64,000 nucleotides of DNA. Origin: Providencia burhodogranariea DSM 19968 (GTDB lineage Bacteria > Pseudomonadota > Gammaproteobacteria > Enterobacterales > Enterobacteriaceae). The notes below the pieces were generated by a model that made no database searches, was not told the origin of the DNA, and saw only the letters and a program-made list of their open reading frames with translations. The stretch lies in contig NZ_KB233222.1 in NCBI RefSeq assembly GCF_000314855.2, positions 888,889 to 952,888 of the forward strand. Direction: 5' to 3'. Shown here piece by piece: positions 26,184 to 36,571 of this stretch. Made by a program: the position numbers and the translations under genes. Within the stretch, counting starts at the first letter, position 1, and each line of letters opens with the position of its first letter.

Positions 26184-27449
26184 ATGAATAGTGAATCGAA
26201 AAAATATTATGCCTCGCTGAGTGCATTGCTGTTTTTTTTCTTTTTTACCTGGTCATCGACATTTTCAGTGGTTGCGATCTGGCTGCGAAAATATGTCGGG
26301 TTAGAAGGGACGGATACAGGCGTTATTTTCTCCTGCATATCAATTGTTGCACTTTGTGCTCAACCACTTTATGGTTTTTTACAAGACAAATTAGGTCTTC
26401 GTAAAAACCTATTATTATTTATCGCAATTTTGTTGATCTCGTCAGGGCCATTTTTTATGGTCTTTGGCAAGTTATTACAATGGAATATTGTGGTTGGTAG
26501 CATCCTAGGTGGTTTGTTTATTGGGATGACATTTCACGCAGGGATCGGAGTACTTGAATCATATACTGAACGTGTTAGCCGCTTGCGTGATTTTGAATAT
26601 GGTAAGGCGAGAATGTGGGGGTCACTAGGATGGGCGGCTGCAACATTCTTTGCTGGACGTAATATCAATATTAACCCAAACTATAATTTCATAATGGCGA
26701 CCATTTCAGGCATTATTTTCTTAGTCATTTTATTGAGATTAAAAACGGGTAAAACGAATGCTTTTAATAGCTTAGAGTATGGAAAACCCTCTTCAATTAC
26801 CATTAATGACGCATTGCACTTATTTTCCCTTCCACGTTTCTGGGCATTAATACTATTTGTATTGGGAACCTGTATTTATAGTGTTTATGATCAACAGTTT
26901 ATGGTTTATTTTGCTCACCAATTCCAAAATGAACAAACAGGTAATGAGATGTACGGTTATCTCAATTCACTACAAGTCTTTTTGGAAGCGGGTGGAATGT
27001 TCTTAGCACCTTATATTGTTAATCGTATTGGCGCTAAAAATGGCCTGCTATTTGCCAGTAGTGTGATGGGATTGAGAATTATAGGTTCTGGTTTAGTTGA
27101 AGGACCCATTCTAATTTCAGCGATGAAATTACTCCATGCGGTCGAATTACCTATTTTGCTTATCGCTATCTTTAAATATAACAGTCGTCATTTTGATAAA
27201 CGTTTATCTTCAACACTCTACTTGGTCGGATTTAGCTTTATTACTTCGGTTGTTGCTAGCATATTATCACCTCTAGCTGGCTGGGGTTACGATAAAATCG
27301 GTTTTGCAGATACGTATTTAATCATGGGCGCTTTTGTTGTTATCACCACAATCTTATCTGCCTTCTGTTTACGCAGCGATAAAATGGGATCTGGCGATCA
27401 CGGTATATCACAAGACATTGACACACAAACATTGGCTCAAAAAGCTTAA
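26184..27449 (+). CDS. LacY-family oligosaccharide:H+ symporter
   Basis: 421 residues, 12 helices, Oligosaccharide:H+ symporter family (LacY, RafB, CscB, MelY). Seen: FEYGKARMWGSLGWA (LacY FEFGRARMFG region), YDQQF in helix 7, YGYLNSLQVFLEAGGMF, NRIGAKNGLL, LLHAVELPILLIAIFKY and FDKRLSSTLYLVGF. The helix-8 string YGYLNS-QV-LEA is closer to sucrose permease CscB than to LacY. I use the ATG with GGCGGA upstream; an in-frame TTG eleven codons earlier overlaps operator O2 and is not credible. No sugar hydrolase, kinase or LacI-type gene is adjacent, so the substrate is open. Confidence 0.88.
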   Translation: MNSESKKYYASLSALLFFFFFTWSSTFSVVAIWLRKYVGLEGTDTGVIFSCISIVALCAQPLYGFLQDKLGLRKNLLLFIAILLISSGPFFMVFGKLLQWNIVVGSILGGLFIGMTFHAGIGVLESYTERVSRLRDFEYGKARMWGSLGWAAATFFAGRNININPNYNFIMATISGIIFLVILLRLKTGKTNAFNSLEYGKPSSITINDALHLFSLPRFWALILFVLGTCIYSVYDQQFMVYFAHQFQNEQTGNEMYGYLNSLQVFLEAGGMFLAPYIVNRIGAKNGLLFASSVMGLRIIGSGLVEGPILISAMKLLHAVELPILLIAIFKYNSRHFDKRLSSTLYLVGFSFITSVVASILSPLAGWGYDKIGFADTYLIMGAFVVITTILSAFCLRSDKMGSGDHGISQDIDTQTLAQKA

Positions 27450-27951
27450 TCATGTGCCATTGTGTAAGTTTTTCTCTATGGTTCTTGGTAAGATAATTCG
27501 AGTTGTCTGCACGGGGTTGTTAAGGGCAATTCGTATTAGAAATTTTATGCTCGGCGTGCATCGAGCATAGAGTTTGCATATAGGTCATTCAAGTCTCTCT
27601 AATCTGTACCATCGATATAGCTCTCCTTGATGCTAATATGCATCCAACTCATTGAGAATAAATAAACTAGAAAGATTAACTAGGCAAATAAAAAATATAT
27701 TTTTCGGCATTATTAAATCAATGAATATGCGAAATCGACTTGTAACATAATGGTGTTAGAAGGTATTGTGTATATCTGTCATACTTCAAGTTGCATGGTA
27801 CAAGCTGTGAATGTATTGCAGCACTTAGCCACTCGAATCACTTAAGCTTAAAGCTTATCTAGATATCGGCGTATACTGCTTCGATGCAATTTGAAATATT
27901 TGCAGTACAGGAATCAATGCGTTTTGTTTTTCTAATAGAGGGCTCTTAAAC
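27450..27951. other. intergenic region between the symporter and tmaR
   Basis: No gene is seen. A short fragment with ATAATTCGAGTTGTC (from 27493) and GGCAATTCGTATTAG (to 27538) looks like a collapsed ERIC-like copy. A full copy lies at 27781-27899. Confidence 0.5.
27781..27899. repeat. ERIC/IRU-like inverted-repeat element 5 (upstream of tmaR)
   Basis: The left arm ATACTTCAAGTTGCAT is mirrored by ATGCAATTTGAAATAT at the right. Inside, CACTCGAATCACTTAAGCTT resembles the reverse of the ERIC core (GCTTAnnTAAGTGAcTnGnGTG). Confidence 0.65.
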
Positions 27952-28284
27952 ATGGACAACGCTAACAAGCAATCTTTCCAAAATGTCCTGGAATTTGTGC
28001 GTATGTTTCGTCGTAAAAATAAAATTCGTCGTGAAATTACCGACAATGAAAAGAAAATTCGTGATAACCAGAAACGTGTTTTATTACTCGATAACTTGAG
28101 TGATTATATCAAGCCTGGTATGTCTATCGAGGAAATTCAAGCCATTATTGCAAACATGCGTGGCGATTATGACGATCGTGTCGATGACTATATCATCAAA
28201 AATGCAGAACTTTCTAAAGAGCGTCGTGAAATCTCAAGTAAACTGAAAGAGATGGGCGATTTAAACAAGAAAGACGTTAAGTAA
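27952..28284 (+). CDS. tmaR: PTS-system polar-localisation regulator TmaR (YeeX)
   Basis: 110 residues, highly charged and helical (DUF496). E. coli TmaR forms polar clusters and holds enzyme I of the PTS there (known). Conserved strings are [17 protein letters not shown] at 9-25, [20 protein letters not shown] and [16 protein letters not shown]. Long amphipathic helices suggest a coiled coil. GAGGG lies upstream of the ATG at an acceptable distance. It is transcribed alone and ends at a hairpin. Confidence 0.93.
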   Translation: MDNANKQSFQNVLEFVRMFRRKNKIRREITDNEKKIRDNQKRVLLLDNLSDYIKPGMSIEEIQAIIANMRGDYDDRVDDYIIKNAELSKERREISSKLKEMGDLNKKDVK

Positions 28285-28290
28285 TTATAT

Positions 28291-28315
28291 TGGAGCCGAG
28301 TTTAACTCGGCTCAT
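28291..28315 (+). terminator. hairpin after tmaR
   Basis: GAGCCGAGTT-T-AACTCGGCTC, a near-perfect palindrome; the trailing T-rich stretch is weak (CATTATTG). It may also serve the convergent SDR gene. Confidence 0.6.
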
Positions 28316-28323
28316 TATTGAGA

Positions 28324-28950
28324 TTAGCCCCAATTAGGTTTTAGGTCGGGGTCAATAACAGCGAATACCTGTCTAAAACTGCTTTGCTCTTCAACAAGGC
28401 TAGCTAAAACAAGCGCAACATCTTCCCGGCTAACCACACCGTGAGCCTCATTGGTTAATAATTTAGCATTGTGTGTTGCGGCGCTATTCATTAATCCACC
28501 GGGTCTGATGATAGTGTAATTTATTTCACTCGTTTGTAGATAAGATTCTGCCATCGATTTTTGGCGAACTGATTTTCCAAACAATGCTTTTGCTCTAGTC
28601 GAAAGAGTAGACCAACTATCACCACAACCTATTGATGTTACAAATAACAAGCGTGATGCCTGATGTTGCTCCGCTTGTCTAATAATGTTGTAGTTCCCAT
28701 AAAAATCGGCTTGCCCACCACCTATAGTAGTGAAGATAACAGTATCTTTAGTGACTGTTCCAAAAATAGCCTCAAGAGAGTGCATATCTGTCGCGTCACC
28801 CATAAAGGCTTGAATGCCTTTATCAGATAACCGTTTCGCATCATCTTGGTTACGGGCTAACGCCGACACTTTTTGGCCCTGATCCAAACCAATTTTTGCA
28901 AGCATGTGGCCAATTCCCTTAGTCGCACCGAAAATTATCCAATGAGCCAT
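28324..28950 (-). CDS. NAD(P)-binding atypical short-chain dehydrogenase-like protein
   Basis: 208 residues with an N-terminal Rossmann motif GATKGIG (8-14), DATD near 52 and a C-terminal IIRPGGLMN, the pattern of SDR_a5/NmrA-like proteins (YwnB and relatives). The TxxxYxxxK triad of classical SDRs is replaced by TSIGCGD and Y-less spacing (KSMAESYLQTS), so it may bind NAD(P)H without classical reductase activity. Substrate unknown. It is convergent with tmaR and reads away from rne. The flanks give no pathway hint. Confidence 0.75.
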   Translation of the reverse strand: MAHWIIFGATKGIGHMLAKIGLDQGQKVSALARNQDDAKRLSDKGIQAFMGDATDMHSLEAIFGTVTKDTVIFTTIGGGQADFYGNYNIIRQAEQHQASRLLFVTSIGCGDSWSTLSTRAKALFGKSVRQKSMAESYLQTSEINYTIIRPGGLMNSAATHNAKLLTNEAHGVVSREDVALVLASLVEEQSSFRQVFAVIDPDLKPNWG

Positions 28951-29117
28951 TTTAAATTCCTATAGGTTATGTGTTGAGTTAATAGATGTAAATAATGATG
29001 GTTTTCACGTGACCTAACAAATTAGTAACGAACTACTTAAGTTGCATTTTATTCATTGTCACTCAGATTGAGAATAAAGCTATCTGTTTTTATTGTACTA
29101 ACCATTTTTGTAACCAT

Positions 29118-29144
29118 AAAAAAAGCCCTGCAATTGCAGGGCTT
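29118..29144 (-). terminator. rho-independent terminator of rne
   Basis: On the minus strand the perfect palindrome AGCCCTGCAATTGCAGGGCT is followed by TTTTTT, 20 nt after the rne stop. Confidence 0.9.
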
Positions 29145-29163
29145 ATCATCATTAGTTAGCTAA

Positions 29164-32100
29164 TTATTCAAAACTAGCAGGTTTTGCCATTTCAGATGTT
29201 GCTTTGTTTGTTGCAACATGTCCACCGGCACCACCTTTACCAACAAAACTTGAGGTTTCGCGTTGGTAAACTTTGATTTCAAATGTTGATTTAACAACTT
29301 CTGGAGCTGGAGCCTTAGTCATTGGAGAATAAGAATGACGAGTTGCTTTAATTACCTCAGTGACTAATTGGGTAACCACTGGTACTGATTCAGCTACTGC
29401 TATAGCCTCAGCTTCAACTTTAGGCTCTTCAGTAATAATAGCTTGAGATTGTTCGTCTTTCGCGTCTTCAGCTAGTTGCTCTGCTTTAGCGTTTTCAACA
29501 GCAATTTCTTCACTAACAACTTTAACCTCAGCATTAGGCTGTGGTTGTACATTTTCTTGAACGATAACTTCAGGTTGTTGTACAGGTTGTTCAACTTGAG
29601 CGGCAGCAACAGGTTCAGCTTGTGGCGCAATAACAGGTTCTATAGTTGCAGATTGCTCATCTGAATTTTCCGCAACAATATCAACTACTGCTTCTTTTGG
29701 CTCTATCGCTTCTGTTTTAGCAATAATGGTTTCTTGTGTTTTATCAACTATTTCAACAGGTTGTGACGTGGTCATATTCGCAATTTCTAGCGATGCTCTG
29801 TTAAATCCATCTTGTTGCTCAAGCATTTCTTCATTGGTGATGATAGCCATTGAATCTTGTTGAGTGTGAATAATCGGATAGCTTATACACACTTTACCCG
29901 ATGCAAGCTCAGGAGATGCTACAGCGGCGAACAGAGGCATTGGAGATTTAGTTAAATGACGCTCATCACGGTAACGGCGGCGACGTTGACCACTAACACG
30001 TAAATGACGTGGTGAGCGGCGTGAACGACGTGGAATGATTGAATCTTGTTTATCTTCATCATTGGTGTAAGCCGTTTGTAGGTTATCGCTATTAGCATCA
30101 GTCGACCCACTATCTTTTACTTCAACATGCGTTGGTGCTGGTAATGCAGCAATAGACTTAGCTGTATTCTCAGGCGTATGTTCAGTCGTGATAGCGATGT
30201 CATTTTGTGCCACTACATCGGTAGCGTCGGTGACACGAATTTTCTGTGTCAATTGACGACGTTGACGACGTTGAGCGACTACTCGCGGTTGCGTGTCTTC
30301 TTTCTCGATAGCGGCGGTATCTACTGTTTCAACGACTTCTGGCTGAGCTTTTGCAACTTGTTGCTGGCGTTTTTCATCTTGACGACGGCGACGTTCAGCA
30401 CGCTGATCACGGCGTTGTACTTGCGGTGTTTCAGTGTTAGTCGTTTCTGCTACAGGCTCATCTTGTTGATTGACCGTTTTCGTGTTGCGAGGCTTACGAT
30501 TATTTGTATCGTCAGACTGTGCGTTACGATTTGAACGATTATCGCGGTTATCACGATTTTCGTTATTTTCATCACGATCACGGCGATTATTATTATTGCG
30601 GCGATTGTTATTACGGCGGTCATTGTTACGACGTCTGTCATTACCGTTAGTTGGACGGCTCCTTTCGACAGGCTTCTCAACAACTTTTTCCTCTTCCTCA
30701 CCAAATAGCTTTTTAAAGAAAGCAGCAATTTTACTGAATAAACCTGGCTCAGGGGCAGCTTTGACACTCGGCTTAGGTGTTTCAGGAGTGATATTACTTT
30801 CTTTAGGTTTAGCCGTTGGAGCAGGTTCAACCGGATCTTGTAGGGCAAAAGCAGAAATAGCAGGTTGTTCTGGTGCTTTACGCTCAGATGTTGTCTCATC
30901 AATGTTAGTCAGCGTTTCAGTTTCATGATACTGGGCTAAATTATAGCTCAGAGTATTAACTTCTTCGCCTTTACGGATACGAATAACATGGAAATGAGGG
31001 GTTTGCATCTGATCGTTTGGAACGATAACAACACGAACATTGCGTTGACGAGTTTCAATCTCGGTGACAGCATTACGTTTTTCGTTAAGCAGGTAAGACG
31101 CAATCTGAACAGGCACAATGGCATGAACTTCATGAGTATTCTCTTTTAGTGCTTCTTCTTCAATGAGACGGAGGACTGAAAGAGAGAGTGATTCATTATC
31201 ACGAATCGTTCCTGTACCTGAACAACGTGGGCACACGTGATGGCTTGATTCACCTAACGATGGGCTCAAACGCTGACGTGACATCTCTAATAAACCAAAG
31301 CGAGATATACGTGCAATTTGAATACGAGCGCGATCTTGGCGGACAGCTTCACGTAAGCGGTTTTCAACTTCACGTTGATGCCTAACCGGTGTCATATCAA
31401 TAAAGTCGATAACAATCAGGCCACCAAGGTCGCGAAGACGTAATTGACGAGCAATTTCATCTGCTGCTTCAAGGTTGGTGTTGAATGCAGTTTCTTCGAT
31501 ATCACCACCACGTGTTGAACGTGAGGAGTTGATATCGATAGCGGTTAACGCTTCCGTGGTATCGATAACTAACGCACCACCAGACGGAAGACGAACTTCA
31601 CGTTGGAATGCAGATTCGATTTGTGATTCGATTTGATAATGGCTAAACAGGGGAACGTCGCCACTATAGTGTTTAATTTTGCTTGCGAAATCACCACGAC
31701 CGATGGCCTCGATGTGATTTCTTGCCATTTCGACAACTTTCGGGTTATCGATAAGAATTTCACCAATGTCAGGACGCAGGTAATCACGGAATGCGCGGAC
31801 AATGACGTTACTTTCTTGGTGAATTAAGAATGGAGCAGGACGGTTTTCAGCCGCTTTTTTAATCGCATCCCAATGGCGTAGGCGATACAGTAAATCTTGT
31901 TGTAAAGAATCTGCTGATTTACCTACACCTGCGGTACGAACAATTAAGCCCATACCATCAGGGATTTCGAGTGAAGAGAGCGCTTCTTTTAGCTCAGTGC
32001 GATCTTCACCTTCAATACGACGGGAAATTCCCCCTGCGCGTGGATTATTTGGCATTAAAACTAAATAACTTCCCGCTAAGCTAATAAAAGTAGTTAATGC

Positions 32101-32442
32101 AGCACCTTTATTGCCGCGTTCTTCTTTATCAACTTGAACAATAACTTCTTGACCTTCCTTTAATACATCTTTGATGTTCGGGCGGCCTTGGGAGTGATAA
32201 TTACTTGGGAAGTATTCGCGAGCGATTTCTTTGATAGGAAGGAAACCGTGTCTTTCAGCACCATAATCAACAAAAGCAGCTTCGAGACTTGGTTCAATGC
32301 GAGTGATTTTACCTTTGTAAATATTCGCCTTTTTTTGCTCATGACCTGGGCTTTCAATATCCAAATCATAGAGGCGTTGCCCATCAACTAGGGCAACACG
32401 CAACTCTTCCTGTTGAGTTGCGTTTATTAACATTCTTTTCAT
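29164..32442 (-). CDS. rne: ribonuclease E
   Basis: Essential endoribonuclease and scaffold of the RNA degradosome, attached to the inner membrane. 1092 residues (E. coli 1061). N-terminal catalytic half: S1 domain (about 35-125), 5'-sensor/RNase H-like part, DNase I-like part with [12 protein letters not shown] and VIDFIDM (metal Asp residues near 303 and 346) and the Zn-link CPRCSGTG near 404. C-terminal half: acidic/Arg-rich disordered scaffold with an [10 protein letters not shown]-rich block (about 600-650, RNA binding) and a Pro/Glu/Val-rich stretch; the end carries [15 protein letters not shown], like the PNPase-binding microdomain. Canonical arrangement divergent from rluC. Confidence 0.96.
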   Translation of the reverse strand: MKRMLINATQQEELRVALVDGQRLYDLDIESPGHEQKKANIYKGKITRIEPSLEAAFVDYGAERHGFLPIKEIAREYFPSNYHSQGRPNIKDVLKEGQEVIVQVDKEERGNKGAALTTFISLAGSYLVLMPNNPRAGGISRRIEGEDRTELKEALSSLEIPDGMGLIVRTAGVGKSADSLQQDLLYRLRHWDAIKKAAENRPAPFLIHQESNVIVRAFRDYLRPDIGEILIDNPKVVEMARNHIEAIGRGDFASKIKHYSGDVPLFSHYQIESQIESAFQREVRLPSGGALVIDTTEALTAIDINSSRSTRGGDIEETAFNTNLEAADEIARQLRLRDLGGLIVIDFIDMTPVRHQREVENRLREAVRQDRARIQIARISRFGLLEMSRQRLSPSLGESSHHVCPRCSGTGTIRDNESLSLSVLRLIEEEALKENTHEVHAIVPVQIASYLLNEKRNAVTEIETRQRNVRVVIVPNDQMQTPHFHVIRIRKGEEVNTLSYNLAQYHETETLTNIDETTSERKAPEQPAISAFALQDPVEPAPTAKPKESNITPETPKPSVKAAPEPGLFSKIAAFFKKLFGEEEEKVVEKPVERSRPTNGNDRRRNNDRRNNNRRNNNNRRDRDENNENRDNRDNRSNRNAQSDDTNNRKPRNTKTVNQQDEPVAETTNTETPQVQRRDQRAERRRRQDEKRQQQVAKAQPEVVETVDTAAIEKEDTQPRVVAQRRQRRQLTQKIRVTDATDVVAQNDIAITTEHTPENTAKSIAALPAPTHVEVKDSGSTDANSDNLQTAYTNDEDKQDSIIPRRSRRSPRHLRVSGQRRRRYRDERHLTKSPMPLFAAVASPELASGKVCISYPIIHTQQDSMAIITNEEMLEQQDGFNRASLEIANMTTSQPVEIVDKTQETIIAKTEAIEPKEAVVDIVAENSDEQSATIEPVIAPQAEPVAAAQVEQPVQQPEVIVQENVQPQPNAEVKVVSEEIAVENAKAEQLAEDAKDEQSQAIITEEPKVEAEAIAVAESVPVVTQLVTEVIKATRHSYSPMTKAPAPEVVKSTFEIKVYQRETSSFVGKGGAGGHVATNKATSEMAKPASFE

Positions 32443-32985
32443 ATTGTTACTTACTCATTATTTTTTACTTTCAATAAAGAGCAGCGAAATAGGGAGCTAT
32501 TGTAAACCGATGGCCTCGTGATTTTTACAAAACCGCCTGCCTCCCGGCAGTCGTTCGTATAGAGACGCGCAATATTCGGTGAACCTGATTTTTAGATTAA
32601 AAATTCAGCGTTCTTAATCAGAAAGCCGTCATTAGTATAATAAACGGAAGTTCCTAACCCAAAAAGCTAATATTCGTTGCTCGCTAATTATTTGATATTG
32701 TTAGATGTCTTACGCCATTGCAGCATCGTTACTCAATCAAATAGCAAATTTCTATATTATGCCAATTATCGTTTTATCAAACATGATGGCAATGTGCATT
32801 ATCCCATTGCCAGCGTCATTATAGCAAGTTGATACGTGAGTTAAATTAAAATTTTATTTATAAATATGACTAACAAGCTATTCTTTAACCAAATAAAAAA
32901 AAAGATAAAAAAATTTGTGGAGTCGGTATGATATAACTCGCAAATAAGGTCGTAATTTAATCAATCAGAGTTAGCACATTCCCGA
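32443..32985. promoter_or_regulatory. divergent rne/rluC control region, probable rne 5' leader
   Basis: About 540 bp without a gene. E. coli rne has a ~360-nt 5' leader through which RNase E limits its own mRNA (rne5). Here the part next to rne is the GC-richer half and contains the hairpin CTGCC-TCCC-GGCAG (32537-32550), consistent with such a leader; the part next to rluC is AT-rich promoter-like DNA. The match to rne5 itself was not tested. Confidence 0.5.
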
Positions 32986-33945
32986 ATGAAAATACAAAAT
33001 CAAGTTCAGTTTATCGATATTAGCGATGACGAAGCCGGGCAACGCATCGATAACTTCCTGCTCGCAAAGTTAAAGGGTGTTCCCAAAAGCATGATCTATC
33101 GCATTATCCGTAAGGGTGAGGTCAGGGTCAATAAAGGGCGTATCAAGCCTGAATATAAGCTTGCAGCAGGCGATCAGGTTCGAGTACCACCTGTGAGAGT
33201 CGCGGAACGTGAAGAGGCCCCAGTTTCAGCAAAATTGGATAAAGTTGCAGCGTTAGCTGATTGTATCCTTTATGAAGATGATTCAATTTTAGTGATTAAT
33301 AAACCATCGGGCACCGCTGTACATGGTGGAAGCGGGTTAAGTTTTGGTGTGATTGAAGGGTTGCGTGCATTGCGCCCAGAAGCGCGTTTCTTAGAATTAG
33401 TTCATCGCCTTGATAGGGATACATCAGGCATTTTACTGGTCGCTAAAAAACGTTCAGCACTCAGAGCCTTACATGAGCAATTGCGTCTTAAACAAATGCA
33501 AAAAGATTATATGGCTTTGGTGCGAGGCAATTGGCAATCTCATACTAAAGTGGTTCAGGCTCCACTTTTGAAAAATATTTTACAAAGCGGCGAACGTATC
33601 GTACGGGTGAATAGTGAAGGTAAACCGTCAGAAACTCGCTTTAAAGTTGAAGAGCGCTTTGATAATGCGACACTAGTCAAAGCCAGTCCGGTAACAGGGC
33701 GTACGCATCAAATTCGCGTACATACTCTTCATGCTGGGCATCCAATTGCATTTGACAATCGTTATGGCGATAAGCAATTTGATAGCCAATTGGCAGGAAC
33801 GGGGTTAAAAAGGTTATTCTTGCATGCGAGTTCATTAAAATTCACCCATCCTAAGAGTGGTGAAGAGATGCGTATACAAGCCCCATTACATGAAGATCTT
33901 AATCACTGTTTGAAAATTTTACGTTCGCGTAAAGCACAATCATAG
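32986..33945 (+). CDS. rluC: 23S rRNA pseudouridine(955/2504/2580) synthase
   Basis: 319 residues as in E. coli. An S4 RNA-binding domain (residues about 20-70: [38 protein letters not shown]) precedes the RluA-type catalytic domain with HRLDRDTSG; the catalytic Asp is about residue 143. Further blocks are [26 protein letters not shown] and [11 protein letters not shown]. No strong ribosome-binding site is visible, but the start matches the family. It is divergent from rne, as in E. coli. Confidence 0.96.
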   Translation: MKIQNQVQFIDISDDEAGQRIDNFLLAKLKGVPKSMIYRIIRKGEVRVNKGRIKPEYKLAAGDQVRVPPVRVAEREEAPVSAKLDKVAALADCILYEDDSILVINKPSGTAVHGGSGLSFGVIEGLRALRPEARFLELVHRLDRDTSGILLVAKKRSALRALHEQLRLKQMQKDYMALVRGNWQSHTKVVQAPLLKNILQSGERIVRVNSEGKPSETRFKVEERFDNATLVKASPVTGRTHQIRVHTLHAGHPIAFDNRYGDKQFDSQLAGTGLKRLFLHASSLKFTHPKSGEEMRIQAPLHEDLNHCLKILRSRKAQS

Positions 33946-33952
33946 TGATAAT

Positions 33953-33975
33953 CCGGCAAGATACCCGCTTGCCGG
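33953..33975 (+). terminator. hairpin after rluC
   Basis: CCGGCAAG-ATACCCG-CTTGCCGG without a T run; possibly a weak terminator or mRNA 3'-end stabiliser. Confidence 0.45.
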
Positions 33976-34069
33976 CTATTCATTTAATTCTCAATTGTAC
34001 TATTGAGTCGTTAAGTGATGTTATCAAGTCTATAATAGGTGTTATGCAACCTGATGTATGCGAATAAAC

Positions 34070-34654
34070 TCAATTACTCAAAGGGTTATAGTCGTGGTTG
34101 CGTAGCATATCTAACAGCAAAATAAGTGGTAAGCCAATTAATGTATTTGGGTCGCGGCCTTCTAGTTTATCAAATAGGGCGATCCCCAATCCTTCCGATT
34201 TAAAACTTCCTGCACATTGATAAGGTTCTTCCTTACGTAGATATGTTTCTATCTCTTTATCACTTAATGAACGAAAATAAACATTGAATAATTCACATTG
34301 CAGGTTGTATTGACCGGTTGTTGAGTCAAGTAAACACAACCCAGTATAGAAAGTGACTTTGTGCCCCGAAGCACACTTAAGTTGTTTAAATGCATTATCA
34401 AAGGTGAGAGGTTTACCAACAATTTGCCCATCAATGACACAGACTTGGTCTGATCCAATAATTAAATTTTGATTATAGCGTTCTCTGATAGCATGGGCTT
34501 TAGCATAGGCTAAGCGAGTCACTAATGCTTCTGCAGATTCATTTAACACGGGAGTTTCGTCAACATCAGGTGCAACTGCTAAAAAAGGTAAACTGAGTTT
34601 CTTTAATAGCTGCTGTCGGTATGATGAGGTTGATGCCAAAATAAGCGATTTCAT
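34070..34654 (-). CDS. yceF: Maf-like nucleotide pyrophosphatase YceF (m7GTP pyrophosphatase)
   Basis: House-cleaning enzyme that hydrolyses 7-methyl-GTP. 194 residues, the same as E. coli, if the second in-frame ATG is used ([13 protein letters not shown]); the first, eight codons upstream, adds a non-conserved tail, and GAG sits seven nt before the chosen ATG. Seen: [29 protein letters not shown] (catalytic Asp region), GKPLT, and [13 protein letters not shown] at the end. Divergent from yceD-rpmF, as in E. coli. Confidence 0.94.
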   Translation of the reverse strand: MKSLILASTSSYRQQLLKKLSLPFLAVAPDVDETPVLNESAEALVTRLAYAKAHAIRERYNQNLIIGSDQVCVIDGQIVGKPLTFDNAFKQLKCASGHKVTFYTGLCLLDSTTGQYNLQCELFNVYFRSLSDKEIETYLRKEEPYQCAGSFKSEGLGIALFDKLEGRDPNTLIGLPLILLLDMLRNHDYNPLSN

Positions 34655-34730
34655 TTTTTTCTCGAAATTCGTAGCCAAAAGGATGAACTCATTTTAAACT
34701 ATCTACCGCTTAACAGGCGATTTTTTGGTG

Positions 34731-34756
34731 AAAAGGCGAGTTTACCCCGCCTTTTT
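34731..34756 (+). terminator. terminator-like hairpin between divergent yceF and yceD
   Basis: AAAAGGCG-AGTTTACCC-CGCCTTTTTC. Its place between divergent genes, 41 nt before yceD, is odd for a terminator; it may act as an attenuator in the yceD leader. Confidence 0.5.
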
Positions 34757-34796
34757 CTTTGACTATAGTTCATTACAAAGTTAATATGCGCGCCTT

Positions 34797-35321
34797 ATGC
34801 AAAAGGTAAAATTACCCCTGACTATCGATGCGCAGCGTGCCGCTCAGAAAAACCTCGACTATGTCGGGAGTTATACACCTGAGCAAGTAACACGTATTGC
34901 TGAATCAGTAGTCAGTGTAGACAGTGATGTTGAATGCGAATTAGCATTTGAAATCGATAAACAACGTCTGACCGTTGTAAAAGGGCATGCCCAAGTGGAT
35001 GTCACGCTACAATGTCAGCGTTGCAGAAAAGACTTCAAACATCATACCTACGTATCGTATTGTTTTAGTCCTGTCGTCGATGACGAAAAGGCCGAAGCAT
35101 TACCGGAAGGCTATGAACCAGTTCAATTTGATGAATTTGGTGAAATAGATTTGCTGGGATTGATAGAAGATGAAATAATTCTTTCTTTACCAGTTGTTCC
35201 GGTTCATGATTCTGAACACTGTGAAGTGTCCGAAGCGGACATGGTTTTTGGCGAACTACCTCCTGAGGCAGCAAAACCAAATCCATTTGCCGTATTAGCC
35301 AGTTTAAAGAAAAGTACTTAA
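34797..35321 (+). CDS. yceD: YceD/DUF177 family 23S rRNA accumulation protein
   Basis: 174 residues (E. coli 173). It is needed for normal 23S rRNA accumulation in bacteria and plants (known). Visible: [20 protein letters not shown] at the start, the paired-Cys motif [10 protein letters not shown] near 75, [19 protein letters not shown] near 115 and the C-terminal [13 protein letters not shown]. It stands 12 nt before rpmF, the conserved yceD-rpmF pair, and is probably the first gene of the plsX-fab operon. Confidence 0.94.
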   Translation: MQKVKLPLTIDAQRAAQKNLDYVGSYTPEQVTRIAESVVSVDSDVECELAFEIDKQRLTVVKGHAQVDVTLQCQRCRKDFKHHTYVSYCFSPVVDDEKAEALPEGYEPVQFDEFGEIDLLGLIEDEIILSLPVVPVHDSEHCEVSEADMVFGELPPEAAKPNPFAVLASLKKST

Positions 35322-35333
35322 GGAGTAAGGTCA

Positions 35334-35504
35334 ATGGCCGTACAACAGAATAAACCAACTCGTTCAAAACGCGGTATGCGTCGCTCACATGATGCACTGA
35401 CTGCTACCCTAGTTTCTGTAGACAAAACCTCAGGTGAAACCCACCTGCGTCACCATGTGACTGCAGACGGTTATTACCGTGGCCGTAAGGTTATCAACAA
35501 GTAA
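35334..35504 (+). CDS. rpmF: 50S ribosomal protein L32
   Basis: 56 residues: it starts [20 protein letters not shown] and ends [10 protein letters not shown], clearly L32. One residue shorter than the E. coli protein (57). AAGGAG lies upstream of the ATG. No Cys pair is present, so this is the zinc-free form usual in enterics. Its place between yceD and plsX is conserved and couples ribosome and membrane synthesis. Confidence 0.97.
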   Translation: MAVQQNKPTRSKRGMRRSHDALTATLVSVDKTSGETHLRHHVTADGYYRGRKVINK

Positions 35505-35527
35505 TTCTTGATTTACAAGTTGATACC

Positions 35528-36568
35528 TTGGCTAATCTAACCATCGCGTTAGATGCTATGGGCGGGGATGTTGGTCCCCGCGTCACAGTGCCTGCAGCAT
35601 TGCAGGCTCTGGCATCTAATCCATCGCTCAAATTGCTGCTAGTCGGTCAACCTGACGCCATTCAACCTCTGCTTGCACAACAAAGTGCTGAGCTTACTTC
35701 GCGTGTCGAAATTATTCCTGCTGAAAATGTGATAGCGAATGATGTTAAACCATCAACAGCCATCCGACAAAGTAAAGGAACATCCATGCGAACGGCGTTA
35801 GAGTTAGTGAAGACTGGGCAGGCACAAGCGTGCGTAAGTGCTGGCAATACTGGTGCTCTGATGGGATTAGCTAAATTGATGCTAAAATCTATAGAAGGTA
35901 TAGAGCGTCCTGCATTAATGACAATTTTGCCAAACCTGCAAAAAGGTCAAACAGTTGTGCTAGATTTAGGTGCTAATGTCAATTGTAGTAGTGAGATGTT
36001 AGTTCAGTTTGCAGTGATGGGTTCAGTTGTTGCTGAAGAAGTCGCTAATATTAAATCACCGAAGGTTGCCTTACTTAATATTGGTGAGGAAGAGAGTAAA
36101 GGGCTTGATAATATCCGCGAAGCCGCCGCAGTGCTCAAAGAAACCGCGGCAATAAACTATATCGGTTATGTTGAAGGTAATGAATTGCTGACAGGCAAAA
36201 CAGATGTTTTAGTGTGTGACGGCTTCGCAGGTAACGTCACGTTAAAAACAATGGAAGGGGTGATACGTGTTATCCTTTCATTGTTAAAGTCAACAGAAGA
36301 AAAAAGTAAAAAAACCAGCTGGATTATCCAATTGGTTAAAAAATGGCTTAAAAAACGTCTAATGAAGCGTTTTGGGGAGTTGAACCCCGACCAGTATAAC
36401 GGTGCGACTCTGTTAGGATTAAAAGGTATCGTCATAAAAAGTCACGGTGCAGCTAATGAAGGTGCTTTTAAAGCAGCCATTGAGCGAGCAATCCAATCCG
36501 TAGATAGACAAGTTCCTGACAGAATAGCAGCTCGGTTGAATATCGTATTACCCAGGAGTGGTCAATAA
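35528..36568 (+). CDS. plsX: phosphate acyltransferase PlsX
   Basis: Converts acyl-ACP to acyl-phosphate for glycerolipid synthesis; peripheral to the inner membrane. 346 residues. Conserved: [11 protein letters not shown] at the N-terminus, [12 protein letters not shown] near 101, LDLGANVNC near 145, [11 protein letters not shown] near 180 and [16 protein letters not shown] near 220. The start codon is TTG, 24 nt after rpmF; homology begins there at once, so I keep it. The protein is ten or so residues shorter than E. coli PlsX at the C-terminus, and the stop falls 3 nt before fabH, indicating tight coupling. Confidence 0.95.
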   Translation: MANLTIALDAMGGDVGPRVTVPAALQALASNPSLKLLLVGQPDAIQPLLAQQSAELTSRVEIIPAENVIANDVKPSTAIRQSKGTSMRTALELVKTGQAQACVSAGNTGALMGLAKLMLKSIEGIERPALMTILPNLQKGQTVVLDLGANVNCSSEMLVQFAVMGSVVAEEVANIKSPKVALLNIGEEESKGLDNIREAAAVLKETAAINYIGYVEGNELLTGKTDVLVCDGFAGNVTLKTMEGVIRVILSLLKSTEEKSKKTSWIIQLVKKWLKKRLMKRFGELNPDQYNGATLLGLKGIVIKSHGAANEGAFKAAIERAIQSVDRQVPDRIAARLNIVLPRSGQ

Positions 36569-36571
36569 CCT

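Noticed and set aside
29031-29049. CTACTTAAGTTGCAT as another ERIC-like arm near the rne terminator
   Set aside because: No matching right arm within 150 bp; a single arm is not enough.
30450-30928. Long frames on both strands over the rne C-terminal region
   Set aside because: They are shadows of the Arg/Asn-rich low-complexity coding sequence of RNase E.
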